Source: Superficieibacter electus (lineage in GTDB: Bacteria > Pseudomonadota > Gammaproteobacteria > Enterobacterales > Enterobacteriaceae). Taken from it: a DNA stretch of 64,000 nucleotides. The translations under genes and the position numbers were made by a program. A model generated the notes under the pieces. The model saw nothing but the letters and a program-made list of their open reading frames with translations, was not told the DNA's origin and made no database searches. Of the stretch, positions 48,185 to 59,934 are shown piece by piece; within the stretch, counting starts at the first letter, position 1, and the number at the start of each line of letters is the position of its first letter. The stretch lies in NCBI RefSeq assembly GCF_002915575.1, contig NZ_PQGD01000009.1, positions 159,756 through 223,755 of the forward strand, given 5' to 3'.

Positions 48185-48901
48185 TCAATTTTCTACCGCC
48201 GCCTTCTGCGTGGCGACAATAGATTCTATCCCCCCTCGGGCCAGCGCCAGCAAGGTGAGAAGCTCTTCGTGAGTGAACGGCTCGCCTTCTGCCGTCCCCT
48301 GCACTTCAATAATACGACCATCTTCGGTCATCACTACGTTCATGTCGGTTTCCGCAGCGGAATCCTCAACGTATTCCAGATCGCAGACCGCTTCACCGCC
48401 GACAATACCTACAGAGACCGCCGCCACCATGCCTTTCAGCGGGTTGGTTTTCAGCTTACCGGCAGCCACCAGTTTATTCAGCGCATCGGCCAGCGCCACG
48501 CAGGCACCGGTGATCGACGCAGTACGCGTACCGCCGTCGGCCTGAATAACATCGCAGTCGAGGGTGATGGTGAACTCACCGAGCGCTTTTAAATCGACCG
48601 CTGCACGCAGCGCACGAGCAATAAGGCGCTGGATTTCCATGGTACGGCCGCCCTGCTTGCCCTTCGCCGCTTCACGGGCGTTCCGGGTATGCGTGGAGCG
48701 CGGCAGCATGCCGTACTCAGCGGTGATCCAGCCCTGCCCCTGACCTTTCAGAAAACGCGGCACGCCTTCGTCAATAGAGGCGGTGCACAGCACTTTGGTA
48801 TCACCGAATTCGACCAGCACGGAGCCTTCTGCGTGTTTTGTGTAATTACGGGTCAGGGTGACGGGACGCACCTGATTGACGCTACGACCTGCTGGACGCA
48901 T
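48185..48901 (-). CDS. rph: Ribonuclease PH
   Basis: The 238-residue phosphorolytic 3'-5' exoribonuclease trims tRNA precursors. [20 protein letters not shown] starts it; [19 protein letters not shown] and [17 protein letters not shown] hold the active site. The frame is intact to the end, in contrast to the frameshifted rph-1 of E. coli K-12. It also supplies the translated leader for pyrE attenuation. Confidence 0.98.
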   Translation of the reverse strand: MRPAGRSVNQVRPVTLTRNYTKHAEGSVLVEFGDTKVLCTASIDEGVPRFLKGQGQGWITAEYGMLPRSTHTRNAREAAKGKQGGRTMEIQRLIARALRAAVDLKALGEFTITLDCDVIQADGGTRTASITGACVALADALNKLVAAGKLKTNPLKGMVAAVSVGIVGGEAVCDLEYVEDSAAETDMNVVMTEDGRIIEVQGTAEGEPFTHEELLTLLALARGGIESIVATQKAAVEN

Positions 48902-49025
48902 ATGATTTCTCCGGCTTGAAACGAATGTGGCTGCGCATTATACGGACTTCCGGCGGTTATTCCTATCCTGCCAGGGCAGTGAAAGCTATAATCCCCTCAT
49001 CTCTCCTTTAAAAACAGGAACGTTT

Positions 49026-49889
49026 ATGATCCGCAGTATGACCGCTTATGCCCGCCGTGAAATCAAGGGCGAATGGGGCAGCGCCACCTGGGAGATGCGC
49101 TCGGTAAACCAGCGTTATCTGGAAACGTACTTTCGCCTGCCGGAACAGTTCCGAAGCCTTGAACCAGTCGTGCGCGAACGTATTCGTACCCGTTTGACGC
49201 GCGGTAAAGTCGAGTGCAGCCTGCGTTTTGAGCCGGACGCCAGCGCGCAAGGAGAGCTAATCCTTAACGAAAAACTGGCAAAGCAACTGGTTGCTTCCGC
49301 AAACTGGGTCAAAATGCAGAGTGACGAAGGGGAAATCAACCCGGTTGATATCCTGCGCTGGCCAGGTGTGATGGCCGCTCAGGAGCAGGATCTGGATGCT
49401 ATCGCCAGCGAAATCCTCGCCGCGCTCGACGGTACGCTGGACGACTTTATTGTTGCCCGCGAAACCGAAGGTCAGGCTCTGAAAAGCCTTATTGAACAAC
49501 GTCTGGACGGCGTTAGTGCCGAAGTCGCCAAAGTCCGCGCCCATATGCCGGAGATTTTACAGTGGCAGCGCGAGCGCCTGGTCGCCAAACTGGAAGACGC
49601 TCAGGTTCAGCTGGAAAATAACCGCCTTGAGCAAGAGCTGGTGCTGATGGCACAGCGCATCGACGTGGCGGAAGAGCTGGATCGCCTGGAAGCGCACGTC
49701 AAAGAAACCTGGAACATCCTGAAGAAAAAAGAGGCTGTAGGCCGTCGTCTGGACTTCATGATGCAAGAGTTTAACCGCGAATCGAACACGCTGGCCTCGA
49801 AGTCAATTAACGCTGAGGTGACGAATTCGGCGATTGAGCTGAAGGTGCTGATTGAGCAGATGCGCGAGCAGATCCAGAATATCGAGTAA
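49026..49889 (+). CDS. yicC: YicC family endoribonuclease
   Basis: The 287-residue protein has exactly the length of E. coli YicC and is almost identical (MIRSMTAYARREIKGEWGSA at the start). The YicC-like N-terminal domain (about 1-155) and DUF1732 C-terminal domain (about 200-287) are both present. E. coli YicC has been described as an RNase that promotes RyhB decay. The start at 49026 fits the family; an open frame from 48927 covers the promoter. Confidence 0.95.
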   Translation: MIRSMTAYARREIKGEWGSATWEMRSVNQRYLETYFRLPEQFRSLEPVVRERIRTRLTRGKVECSLRFEPDASAQGELILNEKLAKQLVASANWVKMQSDEGEINPVDILRWPGVMAAQEQDLDAIASEILAALDGTLDDFIVARETEGQALKSLIEQRLDGVSAEVAKVRAHMPEILQWQRERLVAKLEDAQVQLENNRLEQELVLMAQRIDVAEELDRLEAHVKETWNILKKKEAVGRRLDFMMQEFNRESNTLASKSINAEVTNSAIELKVLIEQMREQIQNIE

Positions 49890-49902
49890 CGTTTGATTCT
49901 GA

Positions 49903-49922
49903 TGGCCCGCCAAGGCGGGCCA
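49903..49922 (+). terminator. Terminator-like hairpin after yicC
   Basis: TGGCCCGCC-AA-GGCGGGCCA is a strong 9-bp stem 14 bp after the stop; only a weak T tract follows. Confidence 0.65.
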
Positions 49923-50098
49923 CTTTAAATTTTCTAAGCCAAAAAAACCGATAAGAAATCTCCTACTCCCATAAAATAAGGCCCGCTAGTTCTCCTGCCA
50001 TTACTTTTTCTAAGTCTTATCACCTCACCTTAGAAAATCTCAATCGTGACGCAGCGCACAAATCGTTACCCTTTCGCCATCAATTTCAGGGGGCGTCT

Positions 50099-50716
50099 GT
50101 GTTACTACATATTCTTTATCTCATTGGTATCACCGCTGAAGCCATGACGGGCGCGCTGGCTGCCGGGCGTCGTCGCATGGATACGTTTGGCGTGATCATT
50201 ATTGCCACAGCGACCGCACTTGGCGGTGGGTCGGTGCGCGATATTCTGTTAGGCCACTATCCTCTGGGCTGGGTGAAAAACCCGGAGTACGTGATTATTG
50301 TCGCGACGGCTGCGGTGCTGACGACCATTATGGCCCCGGTAATGCCCTATTTACGTAAACTTTTTCTGGTTCTGGATGCATTGGGACTGATCGTTTTCTC
50401 CATCATTGGTGCCCAGATAGCGCTGGATATGGGAGAAGGACCAATTATCGCCACCATCGCTGCTGTCGTGACCGGCGTATTTGGCGGCGTACTGCGCGAC
50501 ATGTTCTGTAAACGCATTCCGCTGGTCTTCCAGAAAGAGCTTTACGCTGGCATATCGTTTTCCGCCGCCGTGCTTTATGTTGCGCTGCAACATTACGTGA
50601 GTAATCACGATATCGTGGTTATCACCACCCTGCTGTTTGGCTTTACCGCCCGCCTGCTGGCGCTGCGCCTGAAGCTGGGTTTACCGGTGTTTTACTACAA
50701 ACACAGCCCGCACTGA
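50099..50716 (+). CDS. yicG: TRIC/UPF0126-type membrane protein YicG (glycine transport)
   Basis: The 205-residue inner-membrane protein has about seven hydrophobic segments and two repeated glycine-rich motifs ([13 protein letters not shown] and [12 protein letters not shown]) of the TRIC-like family. E. coli YicG has been linked to glycine transport. It begins with GTG at 50099, a few bases after GGGGG. Unlike E. coli K-12, no dinD lies between yicC and yicG. It ends 2 bp before the ligB stop on the other strand. Confidence 0.92.
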   Translation: MLLHILYLIGITAEAMTGALAAGRRRMDTFGVIIIATATALGGGSVRDILLGHYPLGWVKNPEYVIIVATAAVLTTIMAPVMPYLRKLFLVLDALGLIVFSIIGAQIALDMGEGPIIATIAAVVTGVFGGVLRDMFCKRIPLVFQKELYAGISFSAAVLYVALQHYVSNHDIVVITTLLFGFTARLLALRLKLGLPVFYYKHSPH

Positions 50717-50718
50717 CT

Positions 50719-52569
<1,851 letters not shown>

Positions 52570-52592
52570 CTACGTCACGCAGCGCCGACGTG

Positions 52593-52598
52593 TATAAT
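52593..52598 (+). promoter_or_regulatory. -10 box of the gmk promoter
   Basis: A perfect TATAAT lies 49 bp before the gmk start. No clear -35 is seen at normal spacing. Confidence 0.5.
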
Positions 52599-52628
52599 AG
52601 GCTCGTATGTAAGCTCACTTCTGTTTAA

Positions 52629-53270
<642 letters not shown>

Positions 53271-53323
53271 ACTCACTTTCAGTATCATGCCCAGTCCATC
53301 ATCACCTGTGGAGCATTTTAAGT

Positions 53324-53599
53324 ATGGCACGCGTAACTGTTCAGGACGCTGTAGAGAAAATTGGTAACCGTTTTGACCTGGTACTGGTCGCCGCGCGTCG
53401 CGCTCGTCAGATGCAGGTAGGCGGAAAGGACCCACTGGTAGCGGAAGAAAACGATAAAACTACCGTCATCGCGCTGCGCGAAATCGAAGAAGGCCTGATT
53501 AACAACCAGATCCTCGACGTGCGCGAGCGCCAGGAACAGCAAGAGCAGGAAGCCGCTGAATTACAAGCCGTTACCGCTATTGCTGAAGGCCGTCGTTAA
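53324..53599 (+). CDS. rpoZ: RNA polymerase omega subunit
   Basis: The 91-residue protein [20 protein letters not shown]... is practically identical to E. coli omega. It helps assemble the beta' subunit and forms part of a ppGpp-binding site. It is 53 bp after gmk and 18 bp before spoT. Confidence 0.98.
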   Translation: MARVTVQDAVEKIGNRFDLVLVAARRARQMQVGGKDPLVAEENDKTTVIALREIEEGLINNQILDVRERQEQQEQEAAELQAVTAIAEGRR

Positions 53600-53617
53600 T
53601 CACAAAGCGGGTCGCCC

Positions 53618-55723
53618 TTGTATCTGTTTGAAAGCCTGAATCAGCTGATTCAAAACTACCTGCCGGAAGACCAAATTAAGCGTCTGCGGCAGGCGTATCT
53701 CGTTGCACGTGACGCTCACGAGGGTCAGACACGTTCAAGCGGTGAACCTTATATCACGCACCCGGTAGCGGTGGCCTGCATTCTGGCCGAGATGAAACTC
53801 GACTATGAAACGCTGATGGCTGCTCTCCTGCATGACGTGATTGAAGATACCCCCGCCACCTACCAGGACATGGAACAGCTGTTTGGCAAAAGCGTTGCCG
53901 AGCTGGTGGAAGGGGTCTCTAAGCTTGATAAGCTTAAATTTCGCGATAAGAAAGAGGCGCAGGCCGAAAACTTTCGCAAGATGATCATGGCGATGGTGCA
54001 GGACATCCGCGTCATTCTCATCAAACTCGCTGACCGCACGCATAATATGCGTACGCTGGGCTCATTGCGCCCGGACAAACGTCGCCGTATCGCCCGTGAA
54101 ACCCTCGAAATCTATAGCCCTCTGGCACACCGGTTAGGTATTCATCACATCAAGACCGAGCTGGAAGAGCTGGGCTTTGAAGCGCTGCACCCAAACCGCT
54201 ATCGCGTGATTAAAGAGGTGGTGAAAGCGGCACGCGGCAATCGTAAAGAGATGATCCAGAAAATCCTCTCTGAAATCGAAGGGCGTTTGCAGGAAGCAGG
54301 TATTCCCTGTCGCGTTAGCGGTCGCGAGAAACATCTGTACTCGATTTATTGCAAAATGGTGCTTAAAGAGCAGCGTTTTCACTCGATCATGGACATTTAC
54401 GCGTTCCGCGTAATTGTTCAGGATGCCGACACCTGCTACCGCGTGCTGGGCCAGATGCACAGTCTGTACAAGCCGCGTCCAGGCCGCATGAAAGACTATA
54501 TCGCCATTCCGAAAGCGAACGGCTATCAGTCTCTGCACACCTCAATGATCGGCCCGCATGGCGTACCGGTGGAAGTACAGGTACGTACTGAAGACATGGA
54601 TCAGATGGCGGAGATGGGTGTCGCCGCACACTGGGCGTATAAAGAGCACGGCGAGACCAGCACCACGGCGCAAATCCGCGCCCAGCGCTGGATGCAGAGC
54701 CTGCTTGAGCTGCAGCAGAGCGCCGGTAGCTCATTTGAATTTATCGAGAGCGTTAAATCCGATCTCTTCCCTGATGAGATTTACGTTTTCACCCCCGAAG
54801 GCCGCATTGTTGAACTGCCTGCCGGCGCGACGCCAGTCGACTTCGCCTATGCGGTACATACCGATATCGGCCATGCCTGTGTTGGCGCACGCGTCGACAG
54901 GCAGCCGTATCCGCTGTCGCAGCCGCTGACCAGCGGGCAGACCATTGAGATTATTACTGCGCCGGGTGCGCGTCCTAACGCGGCATGGCTGAACTTTGTC
55001 GTGAGCTCGAAAGCACGCGCTAAAATTCGCCAGTTGCTGAAAAATCTCAAACGTGATGACTCGGTAAGCCTGGGCCGTCGTCTGCTCAATCATGCACTGG
55101 GCGGCAGTCGTAAGCTGGCCGAGATCCCGCAGGAGAGTATTCAGCGTGAACTTGATCGCATGAAACTCGCTTCACTGGACGATTTACTGGCAGAAATTGG
55201 TCTGGGCAATGCCATGAGCGTCGTGGTGGCGAAAAACCTGCAACAGGGCGATGCGACCATCACCGCCCAGCCGGGTAGCGGACATCTGCCGATCAAAGGC
55301 GCAGACGGCGTGCTGATTACCTTTGCTAAGTGCTGCCGCCCCATCCCGGGCGATCCGATCATCGCGCACGTCAGCCCCGGTAAAGGTCTGGTTATCCACC
55401 ACGAGTCCTGTCGTAACATTCGCGGCTATCAGAAAGAGCCGGAGAAGTTTATGGCGGTGGAGTGGGATAAAGAAACCGAGCAGGAATTTATCACCGAGAT
55501 CAAGGTGGATATGTTCAACCATCAGGGCGCGCTGGCGAACCTGACGGCGGCGATTAACACCGCGTCCTCGAACATCCAGAGCCTGAACACGGAAGAGAAA
55601 GATGGCCGCGTGTACAGCGCGTTTATCCGCCTGACCGCGCGCGACCGCGTGCAGCTGGCGAATATCATGCGCAAAATTCGCGTGATGCCGGACGTGATTA
55701 AAGTCACCCGCAACCGAAATTAG
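53618..55723 (+). CDS. spoT: Bifunctional (p)ppGpp synthetase/hydrolase
   Basis: The 701-residue protein has the HD hydrolase domain with AALLHDVIEDTPATY (residues about 45-150), the synthetase domain with KANGYQSLHTSMIG (about 235-350), TGS (about 385-450), a conserved-cysteine region (KCCRPIPGDP) and a C-terminal ACT domain. It starts with TTG, as in E. coli. A short insertion/deletion near residue 575 (TITAQPGSGHLP) differs from E. coli. An ERIC element follows directly. Confidence 0.98.
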   Translation: MYLFESLNQLIQNYLPEDQIKRLRQAYLVARDAHEGQTRSSGEPYITHPVAVACILAEMKLDYETLMAALLHDVIEDTPATYQDMEQLFGKSVAELVEGVSKLDKLKFRDKKEAQAENFRKMIMAMVQDIRVILIKLADRTHNMRTLGSLRPDKRRRIARETLEIYSPLAHRLGIHHIKTELEELGFEALHPNRYRVIKEVVKAARGNRKEMIQKILSEIEGRLQEAGIPCRVSGREKHLYSIYCKMVLKEQRFHSIMDIYAFRVIVQDADTCYRVLGQMHSLYKPRPGRMKDYIAIPKANGYQSLHTSMIGPHGVPVEVQVRTEDMDQMAEMGVAAHWAYKEHGETSTTAQIRAQRWMQSLLELQQSAGSSFEFIESVKSDLFPDEIYVFTPEGRIVELPAGATPVDFAYAVHTDIGHACVGARVDRQPYPLSQPLTSGQTIEIITAPGARPNAAWLNFVVSSKARAKIRQLLKNLKRDDSVSLGRRLLNHALGGSRKLAEIPQESIQRELDRMKLASLDDLLAEIGLGNAMSVVVAKNLQQGDATITAQPGSGHLPIKGADGVLITFAKCCRPIPGDPIIAHVSPGKGLVIHHESCRNIRGYQKEPEKFMAVEWDKETEQEFITEIKVDMFNHQGALANLTAAINTASSNIQSLNTEEKDGRVYSAFIRLTARDRVQLANIMRKIRVMPDVIKVTRNRN

Positions 55724-55725
55724 TG

Positions 55726-55846
55726 TTAAACACAATATCATTCGAATTGCAGTAGGGCGGCAAGCGAATGAATCTCCGGGAGCGTACAAAAGCAACCGGG
55801 GTGCATGAGTGCCGCCAACGCAGAGGTATTTGAAGGATGACGTGTT
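55726..55846 (+). repeat. ERIC element between spoT and trmH
   Basis: ATGAATCTCCGGGAGC, GCAACCGGGGTG and GCCAACGCAGAGG match the ERIC core, with a short internal deletion compared with the copy at 29762-29894. Its right end TTGAAGGATGACGTG provides the trmH ribosome site. Confidence 0.8.
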
Positions 55847-55847
55847 T

Positions 55848-56537
55848 ATGAATCCAGAACGTTATGCGCGTATACGTGAGATGCTCGCCAGACGACAGCC
55901 CGATCTGACGGTCTGTATGGAGCAGGTGCATAAACCTCATAACGTCTCGGCGATTATCCGCACCGCTGACGCCATCGGCGTACATGAAGTCCACGCCGTC
56001 TGGCCAGGCAACCGGATGCGCACCATGGCGTCCGCCGCCGCAGGCAGCAATAGCTGGGTTGAGGTGAAAACTCACCGCACTATTGGCGACGCCGTTACTC
56101 ATCTGAAAGGCAATGGTATGCAGGTTTTAGCGACCAACCTTTCCGACAAGGCCGTTGATTTCCGCGAAATTGATTATACCCGCCCCACCTGCATCCTGAT
56201 GGGCCAGGAAAAAACCGGCATCACCCAAGAAGCGTTAGAACTGGCTGACCAGGACATTATTATTCCGATGGTCGGCATGGTGCAGTCGCTGAACGTTTCT
56301 GTCGCTTCGGCATTAATCCTCTATGAAGCGCAGCGCCAGCGGCAAAACGCGGGCATGTACCAGCGCGAGCGCAGTACGCTGTCAGAAGAAGAGCAGCAAC
56401 GCCTGCTGTTTGAAGGCGGCTATCCGGTGCTGGCGCGGGTGGCGAAGCGTAAAGGCCTGCCTTATGCGCGGGTCAACGAGCAGGGCGAGCTTGACGCTGA
56501 CGCCGCATGGTGGGCAACCATGCAGGCCGCAGGATAA
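55848..56537 (+). CDS. trmH: tRNA (guanosine-18 2'-O)-methyltransferase
   Basis: The 229-residue SPOUT enzyme (SpoU) methylates G18 in tRNA. HNVSAIIRTADAIGVHEVHA, ILMGQEKTGIT and IPMVGMVQSLNVSVASALIL form the knotted AdoMet site. The start at 55848 gives the E. coli length; the frame opens at 55809 inside the ERIC element. It is 3 bp before recG. Confidence 0.97.
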   Translation: MNPERYARIREMLARRQPDLTVCMEQVHKPHNVSAIIRTADAIGVHEVHAVWPGNRMRTMASAAAGSNSWVEVKTHRTIGDAVTHLKGNGMQVLATNLSDKAVDFREIDYTRPTCILMGQEKTGITQEALELADQDIIIPMVGMVQSLNVSVASALILYEAQRQRQNAGMYQRERSTLSEEEQQRLLFEGGYPVLARVAKRKGLPYARVNEQGELDADAAWWATMQAAG

Positions 56538-56540
56538 ATC

Positions 56541-58622
56541 ATGCAGGGCCGGTTGCTGGACGCCATCCCGCTTAACACGCTGACCGGCGTGGGCGCAGCG
56601 CAAAGCAGTAAGCTGGCGAAAATCGGCCTGCATACCGTGCAGGATCTGCTGTTACACCTCCCGCTACGCTACGAAGACCGCACTCAACTTTATCCTATCG
56701 GTGAACTGCTGCCGGGCATTTATGCCACCGTGGAAGGTGAAGTGCTGAACAGCAATATCACCTTTGGCGGTCGCCGGATGATGACCTGCCAGATCAGCGA
56801 CGGCTCCGGCATCCTGATGATGCGCTTTTTCAACTTCAACGCGGCGATGAAAAACAGCCTCGCTACCGGTCGGCGCGTACTGGCCTATGGCGAAGCGAAG
56901 CGCGGAAAATACGGCGCGGAGATGATCCACCCGGAATATCGCGTACAGGGCGATCTCAGCACACCGGAGCTTCAGGAGACGCTGACGCCGGTCTACCCTA
57001 CGACCGAGGGCGTTAAGCAGGCAACGCTACGTAAGCTGACCGATCAGGCGCTGGATCTACTGGATACCTGCGCCATCGCCGAACTGTTACCACCGCAGCT
57101 GGCACAAGGGATGATGACCCTGCCGGAAGCGCTGCGGACCCTGCACCGTCCGCCGCCGTCATTGCAACTGGCCGATCTTGAAACCGGGCAGCACCCGGCG
57201 CAGCGACGCCTTATTCTGGAAGAATTGCTGGCGCACAATCTCAGCATGCTGGCACTGCGGGCAGGTGCACAGCGCTATCATGCCCAACCGCTCAGCCCGC
57301 AGGATGAACTGAAAACGCGTTTTCTTACCTCCCTGCCCTTTAAACCGACCGGTGCACAGGCGCGGGTGGTGGCGGAAATTGAAAAAGACATGGCGCTGGA
57401 CTTCCCAATGATGCGTCTGGTGCAGGGTGACGTTGGCTCCGGTAAAACGCTGGTTGCCGCCCTCGCCGCACTGCGCGCCATCGCTCACGGCAAGCAGGTG
57501 GCGCTGATGGCCCCGACCGAACTGCTCGCCGAACAGCACGCCAACAACTTTCGCAGCTGGTTTGAGCCGCTCGGCATTAACGTCGGCTGGCTGGCGGGCA
57601 AGCAAAAAGGCAAAGCGCGGCTTGTCCAGCAGGAGGCGATTGCCGCCGGACAGGTGCAGATGGTGGTGGGAACGCACGCTATCTTTCAGGAACAGGTACA
57701 GTTCAACGGGCTGGCGCTGGTGATTATCGATGAACAGCATCGCTTTGGTGTGCATCAGCGGCTGGCACTGTGGGAGAAAGGCCAGCAGCAAGGGTTTCAT
57801 CCTCATCAGTTGATCATGACCGCCACGCCGATCCCGCGCACGCTGGCGATGACCGCCTATGCCGATCTTGATACCTCAGTCATCGACGAACTACCGCCAG
57901 GCCGCACCCCGGTGACGACTGTCGCCATTCCCGATACCCGGCGCAGCGATATCATCGATCGCGTGCGCAATGCCTGCACCACCGAAGGCCGTCAGGCGTA
58001 CTGGGTCTGTACGCTCATTGAGGAGTCTGACCTGCTGGAAGCACAGGCCGCAGAAGCGACATGGGAGGAGTTAAAGCTGGCGCTGCCCGAGCTGAACGTC
58101 GGCCTGGTGCATGGGCGCATGAAACCCGCCGAAAAGCAGGCGGTCATGGCAGCGTTCAAACAGGGCGAACTGCACTTGCTGGTCGCGACAACGGTGATTG
58201 AAGTGGGCGTAGATGTTCCTAACGCCAGCCTGATGATTATCGAAAACCCGGAGCGTCTGGGGCTGGCTCAGCTCCATCAGTTACGCGGACGGGTCGGGCG
58301 CGGCGCGGTAGCCTCCCACTGCGTACTGCTTTATAAATCCCCGCTGTCGAAAACCGCGCAAAAACGGCTACAAGTGCTGCGCGACAGTACCGACGGTTTT
58401 ATCATCGCGCAAAAAGACCTCGAAATTCGCGGTCCGGGCGAACTGCTGGGTACCCGTCAGACCGGCAATGCCGAATTTAAAGTTGCCGACTTATTGCGCG
58501 ATCAGGCGATGATACCCGAAGTTCAGCGTCTGGCGCGGCATATTCATGAACGTTACCCGCAGCAGGCCGTAGCGCTGATTGAGCGCTGGATGCCGGAAAC
58601 GGAACGTTATTCGAATGCGTAA
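56541..58622 (+). CDS. recG: ATP-dependent DNA helicase RecG
   Basis: The 693-residue helicase reverses stalled forks and processes Holliday junctions. It has the N-terminal wedge/OB domain (about 55-160), Walker A QGDVGSGKTL (near residue 295), Walker B VIIDEQHRFG and the C-terminal helicase motifs (VATTVIEVGVDVPNAS, QLRGRVGRG). The length equals that of E. coli. In E. coli gltS follows; here an unrelated gene begins 15 bp later. Confidence 0.98.
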   Translation: MQGRLLDAIPLNTLTGVGAAQSSKLAKIGLHTVQDLLLHLPLRYEDRTQLYPIGELLPGIYATVEGEVLNSNITFGGRRMMTCQISDGSGILMMRFFNFNAAMKNSLATGRRVLAYGEAKRGKYGAEMIHPEYRVQGDLSTPELQETLTPVYPTTEGVKQATLRKLTDQALDLLDTCAIAELLPPQLAQGMMTLPEALRTLHRPPPSLQLADLETGQHPAQRRLILEELLAHNLSMLALRAGAQRYHAQPLSPQDELKTRFLTSLPFKPTGAQARVVAEIEKDMALDFPMMRLVQGDVGSGKTLVAALAALRAIAHGKQVALMAPTELLAEQHANNFRSWFEPLGINVGWLAGKQKGKARLVQQEAIAAGQVQMVVGTHAIFQEQVQFNGLALVIIDEQHRFGVHQRLALWEKGQQQGFHPHQLIMTATPIPRTLAMTAYADLDTSVIDELPPGRTPVTTVAIPDTRRSDIIDRVRNACTTEGRQAYWVCTLIEESDLLEAQAAEATWEELKLALPELNVGLVHGRMKPAEKQAVMAAFKQGELHLLVATTVIEVGVDVPNASLMIIENPERLGLAQLHQLRGRVGRGAVASHCVLLYKSPLSKTAQKRLQVLRDSTDGFIIAQKDLEIRGPGELLGTRQTGNAEFKVADLLRDQAMIPEVQRLARHIHERYPQQAVALIERWMPETERYSNA

Positions 58623-58637
58623 AAAGGAATTTAACGA

Positions 58638-59021
58638 ATGGCAGACGTGCAATGGAATAGCGTTCCTGCGGAATATGTGGACGCATGGCGGCAGTTGTAC
58701 AGTGCGGCATCCCCTGAAGAGGGCATTCATTTATCACAGGTCTGTCCTGTTTGCGGAGAAACGGCGCTTTGCCGCTATTTTTCGCTGCGTAAGCCACAAC
58801 CTGTATTGTCGCTGGGCATAATGTATCAAGGTCCTGGCAGCTATTGGGAATGGTGTACCGCCTGCCACACATTTGAACATATGTCCGGCTACGTCCCCGG
58901 CTGGTGGAATATAACGCTCGAAAATCTCGATCATGCGTTATTGACTGCCATCCCTGACCTGATTGATGCCGCAATCAACACGCCAGCTCTGTCAGCACAT
59001 CCTCAATCTGAATTTCAATAA
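58638..59021 (+). CDS. Hypothetical zinc-ribbon protein after recG
   Basis: I do not recognise this 127-residue protein. It carries CPVCGETALC (near residue 35) and CTACH (near residue 75), together a plausible zinc ribbon, and is rich in Trp and Tyr (SYWEWC, GYVPGWWN). It has no signal peptide or membrane segment. AAGGA upstream and the 15-bp gap after recG suggest read-through expression. Its last 47 bp overlap the end of the convergent hypothetical gene. It could be an orphan immunity-type protein, but nothing proves it. Confidence 0.7.
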   Translation: MADVQWNSVPAEYVDAWRQLYSAASPEEGIHLSQVCPVCGETALCRYFSLRKPQPVLSLGIMYQGPGSYWEWCTACHTFEHMSGYVPGWWNITLENLDHALLTAIPDLIDAAINTPALSAHPQSEFQ

Positions 59022-59826
59022 TCTCAGCCGCATCAAGCGCATCGCGGGCAATGCGTGCCGCAATGTCCTCTTCCGGTTCGCCGCGCAATTTTTCCGCCGC
59101 CGCCTGAACCCCTTCCAGGATCGTCTGTGGGGTTAATGCCTCGCACAGGAACGCCCAATTCTCCTGCGACCAGCCGTCAGTATGGCTTAACGGATGGTGC
59201 CAGCCGCAGCCGCACCCTCCCTTTGACCCGAGGATATTGTCATCACCGGAATAGATGAGATGGGCGGCGTATTGCAGGGCGCATACCGCTTTGCCGACGG
59301 AATCCAGCGACCACCAGCGGGACCAGATGATGCGCATTACCGGCGCGGTGCCGCCAATATCATTAAACGCAGGCAGCCATGAGAGCAAAACGCCAAAACC
59401 GCGCTCGTTATCCATTCGCGCCAGCATCGTGTCAACGATAAACGCGCGCACCTGCTGACGCTGGCTGGCATCCATCATTTCCCGCCACAGATAAGGTCGC
59501 CGCAGCGCCCGGAATAATGATTCTTCGAAATGATCGCCGTAGCCAATGGTTAAGAGTGTTTCACGCCATTTAGCCAGGCACAGGGGAAATAAATAGCGGA
59601 ACAGCTCTGGCTGCATTGGTTCGTTATAAACAAGGTTCAACACGTAATAGCCGCTCAACTGATGTCCGGTGATGTCCCGCCAGTCCGTCGCCGCCAGCGC
59701 CTGAAGTTCTTTGTCTGCATAGTCGAACTCAGGCTCCCACACGTGCCGAACGGGTGGTTCATCGCCAAATATCGCCCGACAACGCTCCTCTACCGTCAAC
59801 GCTTCTTTCCTGTTTTTACGCAACAT
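58975..59826 (-). CDS. Hypothetical 283-residue protein beside glpX
   Basis: I do not recognise this protein. From the start at 59826 (GGGAGGTGCT before ATG) it has 283 residues, is acidic and helical, Trp-rich (LAKWRET, IIWSRWWSLD) and contains a GGCGCGWHHP cluster near residue 215 that might bind metal. No signal peptide is seen. An upstream open frame reaches 59925 but lacks a better ribosome site. It is divergent from glpX and overlaps the zinc-ribbon gene tail-to-tail by 47 bp. The pair sits exactly at the synteny break recG/glpX. Confidence 0.7.
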   Translation of the reverse strand: MLRKNRKEALTVEERCRAIFGDEPPVRHVWEPEFDYADKELQALAATDWRDITGHQLSGYYVLNLVYNEPMQPELFRYLFPLCLAKWRETLLTIGYGDHFEESLFRALRRPYLWREMMDASQRQQVRAFIVDTMLARMDNERGFGVLLSWLPAFNDIGGTAPVMRIIWSRWWSLDSVGKAVCALQYAAHLIYSGDDNILGSKGGCGCGWHHPLSHTDGWSQENWAFLCEALTPQTILEGVQAAAEKLRGEPEEDIAARIARDALDAAEIIEIQIEDVLTELAC

Positions 59827-59934
59827 AGCACCTCCCTGGCGTACTGTACGAAAGAGTACACCTTGCGCCAGTAGGGTTGTCCATACGCATTGTGATAAAC
59901 TTCGCGCAATTTTTCTTCTTAACATGAGTTGGCA

